This document shows positions 55,118 to 63,207 of a stretch of DNA of 64,000 bases, piece after piece. Under the pieces are notes generated by a model. It saw nothing but the letters and a program-made list of their open reading frames with translations, was not told the origin of the DNA and did no database searches. Numbering within the stretch: position 1 is the stretch's first letter; each line of letters starts with the position of its first letter. A program made the translations under genes and the position numbers. This DNA is from Psychrobacillus sp. FSL H8-0483 (GTDB taxonomy: Bacteria; Bacillota; Bacilli; Bacillales_A; Planococcaceae): NCBI RefSeq assembly GCF_038637725.1, contig NZ_CP152052.1:789501-853500 (forward strand), written 5' to 3'.

Positions 55118-55762
55118 ATGGAACTTACTGGATGGAGAGGCTCGTTATATCATTATATGGATTGGGCTTTGAAGCTTGCGTATCTAAATATTCTTTGGTT
55201 AGTGGGGATAATCATTGGTGTGGGAATTGCAGGATTTTTTCCGTCAACCATGGCAATGTTCTCTGTACTTAGAAAGTGGACACAAGAGGAAGAAGAGGAA
55301 CTTAAGGTATTCGCTCATTTTAAAAATGAGTATAAAAAGGAATTCCTCCAATCCAACAAATATGGCTATTCATGGGCAGTACTTGGGTTAATAATATACG
55401 TGGATTTACAGTTTTTCCGTGGCATTCCTACTATTTGGGCATTAATTGTTTCTTTATTCTTTTTTATACTTGCTGCTATTTATATAGTAGCTTTGCTATA
55501 TGCATTCCCGGTTTACGTTCAATATAAGTTGACCTTAAAGCAATATTTTAGAAACTGCTTACTCATTGTACTTTCTAATCCATTGTTTTCTGTGCTAATG
55601 GTTTTAGGATTTTATTTCCCATATTATTTGATGATCAAAATTCCAGGATTACTTCCATTTTTCGGAGGTAGCCTCATAAGCCTAGTATTAATGGTTATTT
55701 CTAACAAAATGTTTACGAACTTAGCGAAAAATAACAAGACAGTTACAGAAAAAGGAATATAA
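55118..55762 (+). CDS. YesL-family membrane protein (DUF624)
   Basis: I chose the ATG at 55118, eight bases after AGAGGTG, over the GTG at 55109. The 214-residue protein has about five membrane helices. An N-terminal motif W.L.LAYLN.LW and the GFFPSTMAMFSVLRKW segment define the DUF624/YesL family. Members occur beside CUT1 sugar importers of the Lpl/Yte group in polysaccharide loci, with no established role. Confidence 0.85.
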   Translation: MELTGWRGSLYHYMDWALKLAYLNILWLVGIIIGVGIAGFFPSTMAMFSVLRKWTQEEEEELKVFAHFKNEYKKEFLQSNKYGYSWAVLGLIIYVDLQFFRGIPTIWALIVSLFFFILAAIYIVALLYAFPVYVQYKLTLKQYFRNCLLIVLSNPLFSVLMVLGFYFPYYLMIKIPGLLPFFGGSLISLVLMVISNKMFTNLAKNNKTVTEKGI

Positions 55763-55776
55763 TTTTTTAAAAAACA

Positions 55777-55830
55777 TTGAATTATTGTAAAATTTAAATT
55801 ATTATTAAATACATGTAATATACATGTATT
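55777..55830 (+). promoter_or_regulatory. Promoter and operator 3 of the importer operon
   Basis: TTGAAT (55777-55782), a 17-base spacer and TATTAT (55800-55805) form a good sigma-A promoter. AATACATGTA-ATA-TACATGTATT (55808-55830) covers the transcript start. The core is TACATGTA twice with a 3-base gap, so centres are 11 bases apart, one helical turn. An operator over +1 implies repression relieved by ligand. Confidence 0.75.
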
Positions 55831-55858
55831 GAAAAGAGTTTAATAGAGTAACAAGTAC

Positions 55859-56863
55859 TTGGGAAAGGGGAAATTGGTTATTGAAACTAAAAACAAAAAA
55901 AATGATACGCTGGATTCAACATTAGCGGTATCAAATAATATCCCGACTAAAAGAAAAAAGAATTCATTAAAAAAGAAATTATGGCGAGATCGCTATTTAC
56001 TACTACTAATCTTACCTGGAATTCTATATTTCCTTATATATCGCTATATACCAATGGCCGGAATTCTTCTAGCATTTAAGGATTATAGCCCATTTCGTGG
56101 GTTTGCTGATAGTCCGTGGGTAGGGTTAAAATACTTTAAATTGATCTTTGAAGATGCGGAAGTTATTCAAGTTATTTGGAATACGCTACAAATTTCATTG
56201 TTACAAATCTTTTTTGCTTTTCCAATTTCCATAGTACTTGCCTTAATGCTGAATGAAATTAGAAACCAGGTATACAAGAGATTTCTTCAATCTATTGTGT
56301 ATTTACCACATTTCTTATCCTGGGTAGTCGTTGTTGGGATAACTGTTATTTTTCTTAGAAGTGAAGGTTTAATAAATAGTTTTCTAGTGAATTTTTTGGA
56401 AGTCAATCCGATCCCATTTTTAACAGATCCTTCTATGTTCAAGCCTATAGTCATTCTCCAGGTTATCTGGAAGGAATCAGGATGGGGTACTATTCTTTTC
56501 TTAGCGGCATTGTCTGGGATTAGTCCGCATTTGTATGAAGCGGCTGTAATAGACGGAGCTAGTCGTTTGAGACAGATGTGGCATATCACTTTACCAGCAC
56601 TTAAGAGTACGATTGTCATCTTATTGATACTCCGTTTAGGTAATGTCATGGATAGTGGTTTTGAGCAAATCTTTCTCATGTTGAATCCTTTCAATATGGA
56701 AACGGGAAACGTCTTGGATACTTATGTGTATTTTAAGGGGATTCAGCAGGCTAATTTCAGTTTCGCCACAGCTGTAGGGCTGTTTAAAGGAATTATTGGT
56801 TTAATACTTGTTGTTCTTGCCAATAGACTTGCGAAAAAGTTTGGAGAAGATGGTTTATATTAA
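55859..56863 (+). CDS. Sugar ABC transporter permease (LplB/YteP type)
   Basis: This protein of 334 residues (TTG at 55859) or 329 (TTG at 55874, three bases after GGGG) has six membrane helices. The N-terminal cytoplasmic part is basic. Family segments are RDRYLLLLILPGILYFLIY, AFKDYSPFRGF and the EAA loop EAAVIDGAS..RQMWHITLP. The LplB/YteP group imports complex oligosaccharides such as rhamnogalacturonan fragments. No ATPase gene accompanies it, so it probably uses a shared MsmX-type ATPase. Confidence 0.92.
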   Translation: MGKGKLVIETKNKKNDTLDSTLAVSNNIPTKRKKNSLKKKLWRDRYLLLLILPGILYFLIYRYIPMAGILLAFKDYSPFRGFADSPWVGLKYFKLIFEDAEVIQVIWNTLQISLLQIFFAFPISIVLALMLNEIRNQVYKRFLQSIVYLPHFLSWVVVVGITVIFLRSEGLINSFLVNFLEVNPIPFLTDPSMFKPIVILQVIWKESGWGTILFLAALSGISPHLYEAAVIDGASRLRQMWHITLPALKSTIVILLILRLGNVMDSGFEQIFLMLNPFNMETGNVLDTYVYFKGIQQANFSFATAVGLFKGIIGLILVVLANRLAKKFGEDGLY

Positions 56864-56901
56864 AACACCATCTTACAGGATTTACTTAAGGGGGTAAGGT
56901 T

Positions 56902-57777
56902 ATGTTTAAATCTTCTGGTGGCGAAAGGGTAATGGAAATTGTTAATAACATACTTTTGTTATTAATAACCGTAACGATGCTATTTCCCTTTTTATACATT
57001 TTTTCCGTTTCATTTTCAAGTATAAGTGATGTACTTAATAGTGATTTCCTTTTATGGCCAAAGGATTGGGTGACAGACGCTTATACGTATATTTTAGGGT
57101 CTGATCAGTTTATCCGTTCCTTATGGGTTACAGTTTATGTCACTGTGGTAGGAACATTTGTTAATCTAGTTTTCACTTCAACAATGGCCTATTCATTAAC
57201 AAGAAATATTATTGGGCAACGCTTAATCCTGTTTTTAGTATTATTCACTTTACTATTTTCTGCTGGAATGATTCCAACTTATATTATTGTAAAAGAAACT
57301 GGTTTGTTGAATTCGTTATGGGCTTTGATAATACCTGTAGCAATCAGTCCTTTTAACTTAATCATCATGACTCAATTTTTTAAAGGGATTCCTGAGGAAC
57401 TAACAGAGGCTGCGGTTATTGATGGAGCCAATGATATTCAAATTTTTTCTAAAATTATTTTACCGTTATCTAAGCCTGCTTTGGCAGCATTTGGTCTGTT
57501 TTATGCAGTGGGTCATTGGAATAGCTACTTCTCAGGAGTACTTTACTTGAACGACCCTGCAAAGTGGCCAATACAGGTTATTTTACGACAAATTGTAATT
57601 GTTAATGAACCAAATGCAGCGCTAGGTGGTCATGCGGCAATGGTTGAGGCATTACCTCCTCCAGAAACGGTTCAAATGGCAGCTATTTTGTTGGCAACCT
57701 TACCAATACTTATTGTTTATCCATTCTTACAAAAACATTTTGCAAAAGGAGTGATGCTTGGATCTGTAAAAGGTTAG
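56902..57777 (+). CDS. Sugar ABC transporter permease (LplC/YtcP type)
   Basis: This 291-residue membrane protein starts at ATG after AAGGGGGTAAGG. It has six helices and the EAA loop TEAAVIDGANDIQIFSKI; the C-terminal LGSVKG ending is typical of YtcP/LplC. It forms a heterodimer channel with the preceding permease. The two genes and the binding protein gene make one unit behind operator 3. Confidence 0.92.
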   Translation: MFKSSGGERVMEIVNNILLLLITVTMLFPFLYIFSVSFSSISDVLNSDFLLWPKDWVTDAYTYILGSDQFIRSLWVTVYVTVVGTFVNLVFTSTMAYSLTRNIIGQRLILFLVLFTLLFSAGMIPTYIIVKETGLLNSLWALIIPVAISPFNLIIMTQFFKGIPEELTEAAVIDGANDIQIFSKIILPLSKPALAAFGLFYAVGHWNSYFSGVLYLNDPAKWPIQVILRQIVIVNEPNAALGGHAAMVEALPPPETVQMAAILLATLPILIVYPFLQKHFAKGVMLGSVKG

Positions 57778-57842
57778 TAATTAAAAATGGTCTGTACTAC
57801 TGTTTAACGAAGCCTTACAAAAAGATAAATGGAGGGGTCATT

Positions 57843-59465
57843 GTGAAAAATAAGCACTTAATAATTAGCTTTCTGCTTCTTTTCCTCAGTTTTATGTTGG
57901 TAGCTTGTACGGATGAAAAGACAGGTGAAAAAGAGACCAATAAAGAAAATGAAACAGCAGGAGAAACTGAAAAAGCTCCAGATAAAGAGATATATCCATT
58001 TGATCATAGTGAGAAATATACAATCACGGGGATGACATTCCGTTTTGGTGATCCACCTCCGTTAAGCAGTCCTGGTCTTGATATGATAAATGAGCGCTTT
58101 AACGTAGATTATAAACCAGAGATCATACCACAGGGTGACTATGTGGAAAAATCGTCTGCCATTGTAGCTTCAGGTTCAATGCCAGATTTAGTTGGTTTCC
58201 AAGCTGGTGATACCCGTTTTTATCAGTGGGCTGAAGATGGAGCGTTCTTACCATTAGATGATTATCTATCACATTACGCAACATTAGGGAAAATTCCAGA
58301 CTATATTTACAATTCTTTTAAAGTAAATGGAAAAATATACGGGATTCCGCGTTATTCTCAACCATTTCCTTTAACACCGATTATTCGGAAGGATTGGCTA
58401 GACAAACTAGGGTTAGAAGTTCCAACGAATTACGAAGAGCTTGAGGAAATTGCCATTGCATTCACTAAAGAAGATCCAGATGGTAATGGTAAGGCCGATA
58501 CGTATGGTGTAGCTATTGGAGAAAATATCAATCCAAGCTTTAATATGGGAACTTATTGGGACTTCAACGCATGGTATCACCAAAATGATAACGGTGATTT
58601 TATCCCTGGTATCATTTCTAATGGAAGAAAAGATTTGATTCAATTTTTTGCTAATCTTTATAAAGAAGGCGCTATGACAAAGGATTTTGCGGTTTTAGAT
58701 TGGGCAAGTACAAATAATGAATTTTATTCTGGCAAAGCAGGAATTTTTGTAGGTGGTGTCTCTGGAATGTCTCAGGAATACTTTGAAGGATTATTATCCA
58801 TTAATCCGGATGCAGAGCTTGTAGCAATTCCACCATTTGAAGCGCCAGATAAATCTAAAGGATTCACAATGGGTTCAGGTAACTCAGGGATTCTTGCTTT
58901 AAATGCTAAACTTGCGGAAGATGAAGGAAAAATATATCGTGCATTAGAGTTAGTGGATTTCGGAAAAACATACTTTCCGGCTGAGAAAAAAAATCCTCAA
59001 AATGCAGATTTTGATTTTTATTTAGGTAAAGAAGGAACTGGTTATAATATGGAAAATGGATTGCCTGTCCAAGTTCCAACATTCTCTTCTGAAGGACTTT
59101 CACCATCAACCTATTTCTTGGATAACAGAGAACAGGTTCCAGAGGATGCAGCGATTAACTATGCTGATAGCTACACTTTACCAGAGTTGAAGGAAATGAC
59201 GGTTACCCTACAGGAAATGTTTGAATCCAACCAAATGTATATTGACCCATCTCATGGGGTTTTGTCACCGACAAATCAAGAAAAAGGCACAGACTTAATG
59301 CAATTCCTAATAAACGAACAATCTAAAATGATCGCAGGCCAAAGACCAGTATCTGATTGGGATGCGCTTGTTGAGGAATACTTGGCAAAAGGCGGCGAAG
59401 CGATTATTAAAGAAACAAATGAAGGAATCAAAGCAAAAGGTTACACAGAAAGAGAATGGAAGTAA
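57843..59465 (+). CDS. Sugar-binding lipoprotein of the LplA type
   Basis: This 540-residue protein starts at GTG after GGAGGGG. The signal peptide ends in the lipobox LVAC with C22. An acidic linker (residues 25-60) leads to a family-1 solute-binding fold typical of LplA: YGIPRYSQPFPLTPIIRKDW, then DPDGNGKADTYGV (calcium-type loop). Length of 500-560 residues is characteristic for this oligosaccharide group. It captures the degraded polysaccharide for the two permeases. Confidence 0.92.
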   Translation: MKNKHLIISFLLLFLSFMLVACTDEKTGEKETNKENETAGETEKAPDKEIYPFDHSEKYTITGMTFRFGDPPPLSSPGLDMINERFNVDYKPEIIPQGDYVEKSSAIVASGSMPDLVGFQAGDTRFYQWAEDGAFLPLDDYLSHYATLGKIPDYIYNSFKVNGKIYGIPRYSQPFPLTPIIRKDWLDKLGLEVPTNYEELEEIAIAFTKEDPDGNGKADTYGVAIGENINPSFNMGTYWDFNAWYHQNDNGDFIPGIISNGRKDLIQFFANLYKEGAMTKDFAVLDWASTNNEFYSGKAGIFVGGVSGMSQEYFEGLLSINPDAELVAIPPFEAPDKSKGFTMGSGNSGILALNAKLAEDEGKIYRALELVDFGKTYFPAEKKNPQNADFDFYLGKEGTGYNMENGLPVQVPTFSSEGLSPSTYFLDNREQVPEDAAINYADSYTLPELKEMTVTLQEMFESNQMYIDPSHGVLSPTNQEKGTDLMQFLINEQSKMIAGQRPVSDWDALVEEYLAKGGEAIIKETNEGIKAKGYTEREWK

Positions 59466-59472
59466 TAAGTAG

Positions 59473-59505
59473 ATGGCCTATTCGCTCATGCGAATGGGCC
59501 ATTTT
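59473..59505 (+). terminator. Rho-independent terminator of the importer operon
   Basis: ATGGCCTATTCGC pairs with GCGAATGGGCCAT (one G-U) around a four-base loop, followed by TTT. Confidence 0.85.
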
Positions 59506-59540
59506 CAAAATAGGCTTTGTTAAATGATACCGCTGATTTA

Positions 59541-59641
59541 CGTTACAGGCGGACGCTTTCCGCGGGCGAGGCCGAGCGTCCTCGCTTTGCTGCGAGGTCT
59601 CGACTTTCTAGCTTATCCCGCTGGAGTCGCCGCCTTCCACG
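59541..59641 (+). repeat. GC-rich dispersed repeat element
   Basis: About 100 GC-rich bases in an AT-rich gap. It contains CAGGCGGACGCTTTCCGCGG near the start and CTGGAGTCGCCGCCTTCC at the end, the ends of a repeat that I know from intergenic regions of many Bacillales. GGCGGAC and GTCGCCGCC near the ends can pair, and CGAGCGTCCTCGC / GCGAGGTCTCG form an inner hairpin. A fragment of the same element is at 42106-42150 in inverse orientation. Confidence 0.7.
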
Positions 59642-59716
59642 GTCGATGATTGTGAAGACATTTCTAAATGAAATATAGTCTTGCATGAAACATAAAATAG
59701 AATTCCTCCAACCAAA

Positions 59717-59738
59717 TTAAAGACATATTAAAGACATG
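59717..59738 (+). promoter_or_regulatory. Tandem 11-base direct repeat, possible operator
   Basis: TTAAAGACATA-TTAAAGACATG, two direct 11-base copies, lie upstream of a TATAAT box (59763-59768). The 11-base period equals the spacing in the TACATGTA operators, but the sequence differs. It probably binds a different regulator of the transporter/aldolase operon. Confidence 0.5.
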
Positions 59739-59762
59739 TCATTAATTCGATCAGTAAGTTAA

Positions 59763-59768
59763 TATAAT
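59763..59768 (+). promoter_or_regulatory. Perfect -10 box
   Basis: TATAAT 40 bases before the transporter start. No good -35 box is visible at 17 bases; the direct repeat lies at about -50 to -30, which would suit an activator. Confidence 0.45.
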
Positions 59769-59808
59769 CATAGATTATTCAGAATAATTAGTAATGGGAG
59801 GAATTAGT

Positions 59809-61053
59809 TTGGATGTCGAAGGGAAAACAGTTTCAGCAAAGGGTAGTGAGGGCATAAAAAAGAAAAATATTTTTAATTATCTTGGACCTGCTTTAATCAC
59901 TTCTGCATTAGTTTTAGGTCCAGGAAGTGTTACGCTTTCTTCTAAAATTGGAGCAATATATGGTACCCAATTAGTATGGGCCATTATTTTAGCCATTATT
60001 TTGATGATGGTATATACAGAAATGAGTACTCGAATTGGTTTAACTGCTAAGCACAGTTTCATCCAAACGATTAAGAAAAAGTGGGGGTTGTCGGCAGGGG
60101 TATTAATAGGTGTTGGTGCATTTTTGGTTACCGCATCATTTCAGGCTGGCAATGCAATTGGGACTGGGATCGCTATCTCTACAGTTACGAATATGGATCC
60201 AACAATTTGGATTATCATCTTTACACTCATTTCAATCGGATTGTTGTTTGCAAAACAATTTTATCAAGTTCTTGAAAAAATAATGCTTGTTTTAGTAGTG
60301 ATTATGCTACTAGCATTTCTAATCACTGTGATTGTAGTTCAACCATCAATAATAGATATTTTTAAAGGATTTATACCAGTATTGCCTGAGGGCAGTATGG
60401 GGTTAATCATAGCTCTTTTTGCTACAAGCTTTTCCATCGTAGGTGCCTTATATCAATCTTATTTAGTTAAAGAGAAGGGCTGGAAAATCACGGATGCTGC
60501 AAGTGGTCGAAAGGAATCATTTTTAGGAATCTTTCTTCTGGGTTTTATTTCTTTTTTAATAATGATCACAGCTGCAACTATTCTAAAGCCTCAGGGACTT
60601 GTTGTGAATGATGCAACTGAAATGGGCTTAGCTTTAGAACCACTTTTCGGTAGCTGGTCTACTTTTGTCTTTATGCTCGGCCTGTTCGGGGCGTCCTTTT
60701 CTTCACTAATGGGGAATGCCACGATTGGCGGATCTTTGCTAGCTGATGGTCTAGGGCTAGGAAGCAGCCTATCAAATATAAAAGTGAAACTACTCATTAT
60801 TTTAGTGATGCTCTTCGGTTCCATCATTGGGATTGTATTTGGTTCTGCTCCATTGAATCTAATTATTTTTGCACAAGCCATTACAATATTTGTTGTGCCT
60901 TTTATCGCTATTGCTATTTTAGTAGTAGCTAATGATAAAAACATTATGGGTGAGCTTAAAAACAAACTATTAAGTAATGTCCTAGGGGTTATCGGATTAC
61001 TCGTTTTAATTTATTTAGCATTCAATAATATAAAAAATATCTTTTTCTCATAA
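59809..61053 (+). CDS. Nramp-fold transporter lacking the metal-site motifs
   Basis: This 414-residue protein starts at TTG seven bases after GGGAGGAA; the ATG at 59794 overlaps that ribosome site. Eleven helices are predicted. The first helix reads GPALITSALVLGPGSVT where metal-transporting Nramp proteins have DPGN. The helix-6 region SIVGALYQSYLVKEKG lacks the MPHN motif. The two metal-binding signatures are therefore absent. With an epimerase and an aldolase downstream, I infer an organic substrate such as a sugar acid. Confidence 0.8.
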   Translation: MDVEGKTVSAKGSEGIKKKNIFNYLGPALITSALVLGPGSVTLSSKIGAIYGTQLVWAIILAIILMMVYTEMSTRIGLTAKHSFIQTIKKKWGLSAGVLIGVGAFLVTASFQAGNAIGTGIAISTVTNMDPTIWIIIFTLISIGLLFAKQFYQVLEKIMLVLVVIMLLAFLITVIVVQPSIIDIFKGFIPVLPEGSMGLIIALFATSFSIVGALYQSYLVKEKGWKITDAASGRKESFLGIFLLGFISFLIMITAATILKPQGLVVNDATEMGLALEPLFGSWSTFVFMLGLFGASFSSLMGNATIGGSLLADGLGLGSSLSNIKVKLLIILVMLFGSIIGIVFGSAPLNLIIFAQAITIFVVPFIAIAILVVANDKNIMGELKNKLLSNVLGVIGLLVLIYLAFNNIKNIFFS

Positions 61054-61071
61054 GAGATAGGAGGAATTTAT

Positions 61072-62088
61072 TTGAAAACAGTTGAAGAATTAGAGAATTT
61101 AATGACCGAGCCATCTGATGCACTAGTAGAGGATATGCGAAAAATAGAAGGGAATATTTTGATATTAGGCATTGGTGGTAAAATGGGACCTACTTTAGGG
61201 ATAATGGCAAAACGAGCTATTGATAAAGCAGGGTTAGATAAGAAAGTGATAGGGGTATCCCGCTTTTCAAATGGAACATTACAAGAGGATTTAGAAAAAG
61301 CAGGAATCGAAACAATTTCCACAGATTTGCTAAACGATGAACAATTGAAACTTCTTCCGAAAGAGAAAAATATCATTTATATGGCAGGGAATAAATTCGG
61401 TACAACTGGCAATGAACACTTCACCTGGGCAATGAATACATATCTTCCTGGTAGAGTTGCAGAGCACTTTAAAGGCTCCAACATTGTGGCTTTCTCAACG
61501 GGGAATGTATATCCATTAGTGCCTTTGACATTAGGTGGATGTGATGAAAAGCATGAGGTCGCTCCAGTTGGAGAGTATGGTCAATCCTCCCTTGGAAGAG
61601 AACGAGTGTTTACTTATTTCTCTCATAAAGATAACACGCCATTAACTGTTTTCAGGTTAAATTATGCGATCGATATGAGATATGGTGTATTACTTGAAAT
61701 TGCTCGTTCAGTATATAACGAGATTCCATTAGATTTATCCATGGGTCATGTAAATGTAATTTGGCAGGGAGATGCGAACGAATATGCAATTAGGTCGTTA
61801 TTAATCGCTAGCTCACCTCCAGCCATTCTAAATGTAACGGGACCAGAAACGTTACCAGTTCGATGGCTTGCAAATGAGTTCGGAAAATTGCTAGGGAAAA
61901 CTCCGGTATTTGAAGGGATAGAAAAGGAAAATGCATTACTAAATAATGCTAGTAAATCACATAAGCTATTTGGATATCCGCGTGTCTCCATACGTGAAAT
62001 GATTGAATGGACAGCAGACTGGGTAGCAAATGATGGAGAAACGATCAATAAACCAACTCACTTTCAGGAAAGGAAGGGGCAATTCTAA
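61072..62088 (+). CDS. NAD(P)-dependent epimerase/dehydrogenase family protein
   Basis: This 338-residue protein starts at TTG after AGGAGGAATT. The Rossmann motif is ILGIGGKMGPTLG (about 26-38). The SDR catalytic Tyr-Lys pair is not obvious: the expected region reads SFSTGNVYPLVPL then YGQSSLGRE, with Arg in place of the usual Lys of YxxxK. It may thus be a dehydrogenase-like protein with altered chemistry. The gene ends right at the start of the aldolase gene, so the products probably act on the same sugar acid. Confidence 0.78.
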   Translation: MKTVEELENLMTEPSDALVEDMRKIEGNILILGIGGKMGPTLGIMAKRAIDKAGLDKKVIGVSRFSNGTLQEDLEKAGIETISTDLLNDEQLKLLPKEKNIIYMAGNKFGTTGNEHFTWAMNTYLPGRVAEHFKGSNIVAFSTGNVYPLVPLTLGGCDEKHEVAPVGEYGQSSLGRERVFTYFSHKDNTPLTVFRLNYAIDMRYGVLLEIARSVYNEIPLDLSMGHVNVIWQGDANEYAIRSLLIASSPPAILNVTGPETLPVRWLANEFGKLLGKTPVFEGIEKENALLNNASKSHKLFGYPRVSIREMIEWTADWVANDGETINKPTHFQERKGQF

Positions 62089-63144
62089 ATGACTTTATCG
62101 CAAGAACTAGAGAAACATCTACATGAAGGAGCCTTTATCCCAGCTCATCCTTTAGCATTGACAAGTGATAAACAATTGGATGAATATTCCCAAAGAAGAT
62201 TGACTAGATACTATATAGAGGCTGGAGTAGGCGGGATTGCAGTTGGCGTTCATACAACTCAATTTGAAATAAGAGACCCAGCGTTTAATCTGTACGAAAT
62301 TGTTTTACGTTTGGCGATGGAGGAAGTTGAAAAAGCACAGTTACAGCGTCCGTTCATCAAAATAGCAGGTGTCTGCGGAGGTACCGAACAAGCATTAGAA
62401 GAAACGAAAATAGCTAAAAGACTAGGCTATGATCTGGTGCTTTTAAGTAACGGTGGGTTACATGATTATTCAGAAAAGGAACTTATTGAACGGACGAAAG
62501 TTGTTGCGGAGGAATTACCGGTATTTGGGTTTTATTTACAGCCAGCTGTTGGAGGACGAATTTTTAGCTACGAATTTTGGGAGGAATTTGCCAGTATCCA
62601 AAACGTAGTAGGTATTAAAATGGCGCCTTTTGATCGTTATTTAACATTGGATGTAATTCGAGCTGTTTGTGCCTCTCCAAGAAGAGATGAAATTGCACTC
62701 TACACTGGAAATGACGATAATATTGTTTTGGATTTATTTACAACATACGAATTTGAAGTGGATGGCCAAATGGAAAGTAAAAGCATAGTGGGTGGTCTTT
62801 TAGGTCATTGGTCGGTATGGACGCACGAGGCCGTAAACCTTTTTGAAAAAATAAAACAGGCTCGACTTCATAACGAACTAGATAATCGTTGGTTTTCCAT
62901 TGCTCAAAATGTAACAGATGCAAATTCTGCATTCTTTGATTCTAAAAATGCCTTCAAGGGAAGTATTGCTGGGATTAATGAAGTACTAACTAGACAAGGG
63001 CTACTGCAGGGGAATTGGTGTTTAACTGATCATGAAGTATTAAGTCCAGGTCAAGCAGAGGAAATCAATCGTGTTTATGCAACCTATCCACAGTTAAATG
63101 ATGATGCATTTGTACAGGATTTTCTTCGTCGTGATAAAGAATAA
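62089..63144 (+). CDS. Dihydrodipicolinate synthase (DapA)-family aldolase
   Basis: This 351-residue TIM-barrel protein has the Schiff-base lysine K177 in VVGIKMAPF. The usual N-terminal GGTS.E...L.  motif is modified (AGVGGIAVGVHTTQFE) and the barrel tyrosine region reads GFYLQPAVGG. It is longer than DapA (about 290). It likely cleaves a 2-keto-3-deoxy sugar acid or a related keto acid instead of making dihydrodipicolinate. ATG directly follows the upstream stop. Confidence 0.8.
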   Translation: MTLSQELEKHLHEGAFIPAHPLALTSDKQLDEYSQRRLTRYYIEAGVGGIAVGVHTTQFEIRDPAFNLYEIVLRLAMEEVEKAQLQRPFIKIAGVCGGTEQALEETKIAKRLGYDLVLLSNGGLHDYSEKELIERTKVVAEELPVFGFYLQPAVGGRIFSYEFWEEFASIQNVVGIKMAPFDRYLTLDVIRAVCASPRRDEIALYTGNDDNIVLDLFTTYEFEVDGQMESKSIVGGLLGHWSVWTHEAVNLFEKIKQARLHNELDNRWFSIAQNVTDANSAFFDSKNAFKGSIAGINEVLTRQGLLQGNWCLTDHEVLSPGQAEEINRVYATYPQLNDDAFVQDFLRRDKE

Positions 63145-63154
63145 TAAGTAGTAG

Positions 63155-63186
63155 GAAAAGACACATTAGCAGTCATGTGTCTTTTC
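63155..63186 (+). terminator. Rho-independent terminator
   Basis: A perfect 12-base stem, GAAAAGACACAT with ATGTGTCTTTTC, and an eight-base loop. It ends the transporter/aldolase operon only 21 bases before the next gene start, so that gene is read either through it or from a promoter placed before it. Confidence 0.85.
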
Positions 63187-63207
63187 GTGCTGGAAAGGAA
63201 GATTGGT

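Noticed and set aside
59809-61053. Manganese or iron Nramp transporter (MntH)
   Set aside because: The DPGN and MPHN metal-site motifs are absent, and no metal-responsive operator is visible.
62089-63144. dapA for lysine synthesis
   Set aside because: The protein is about 60 residues longer than DapA, motifs are altered, and the operon is of transport/catabolic type.
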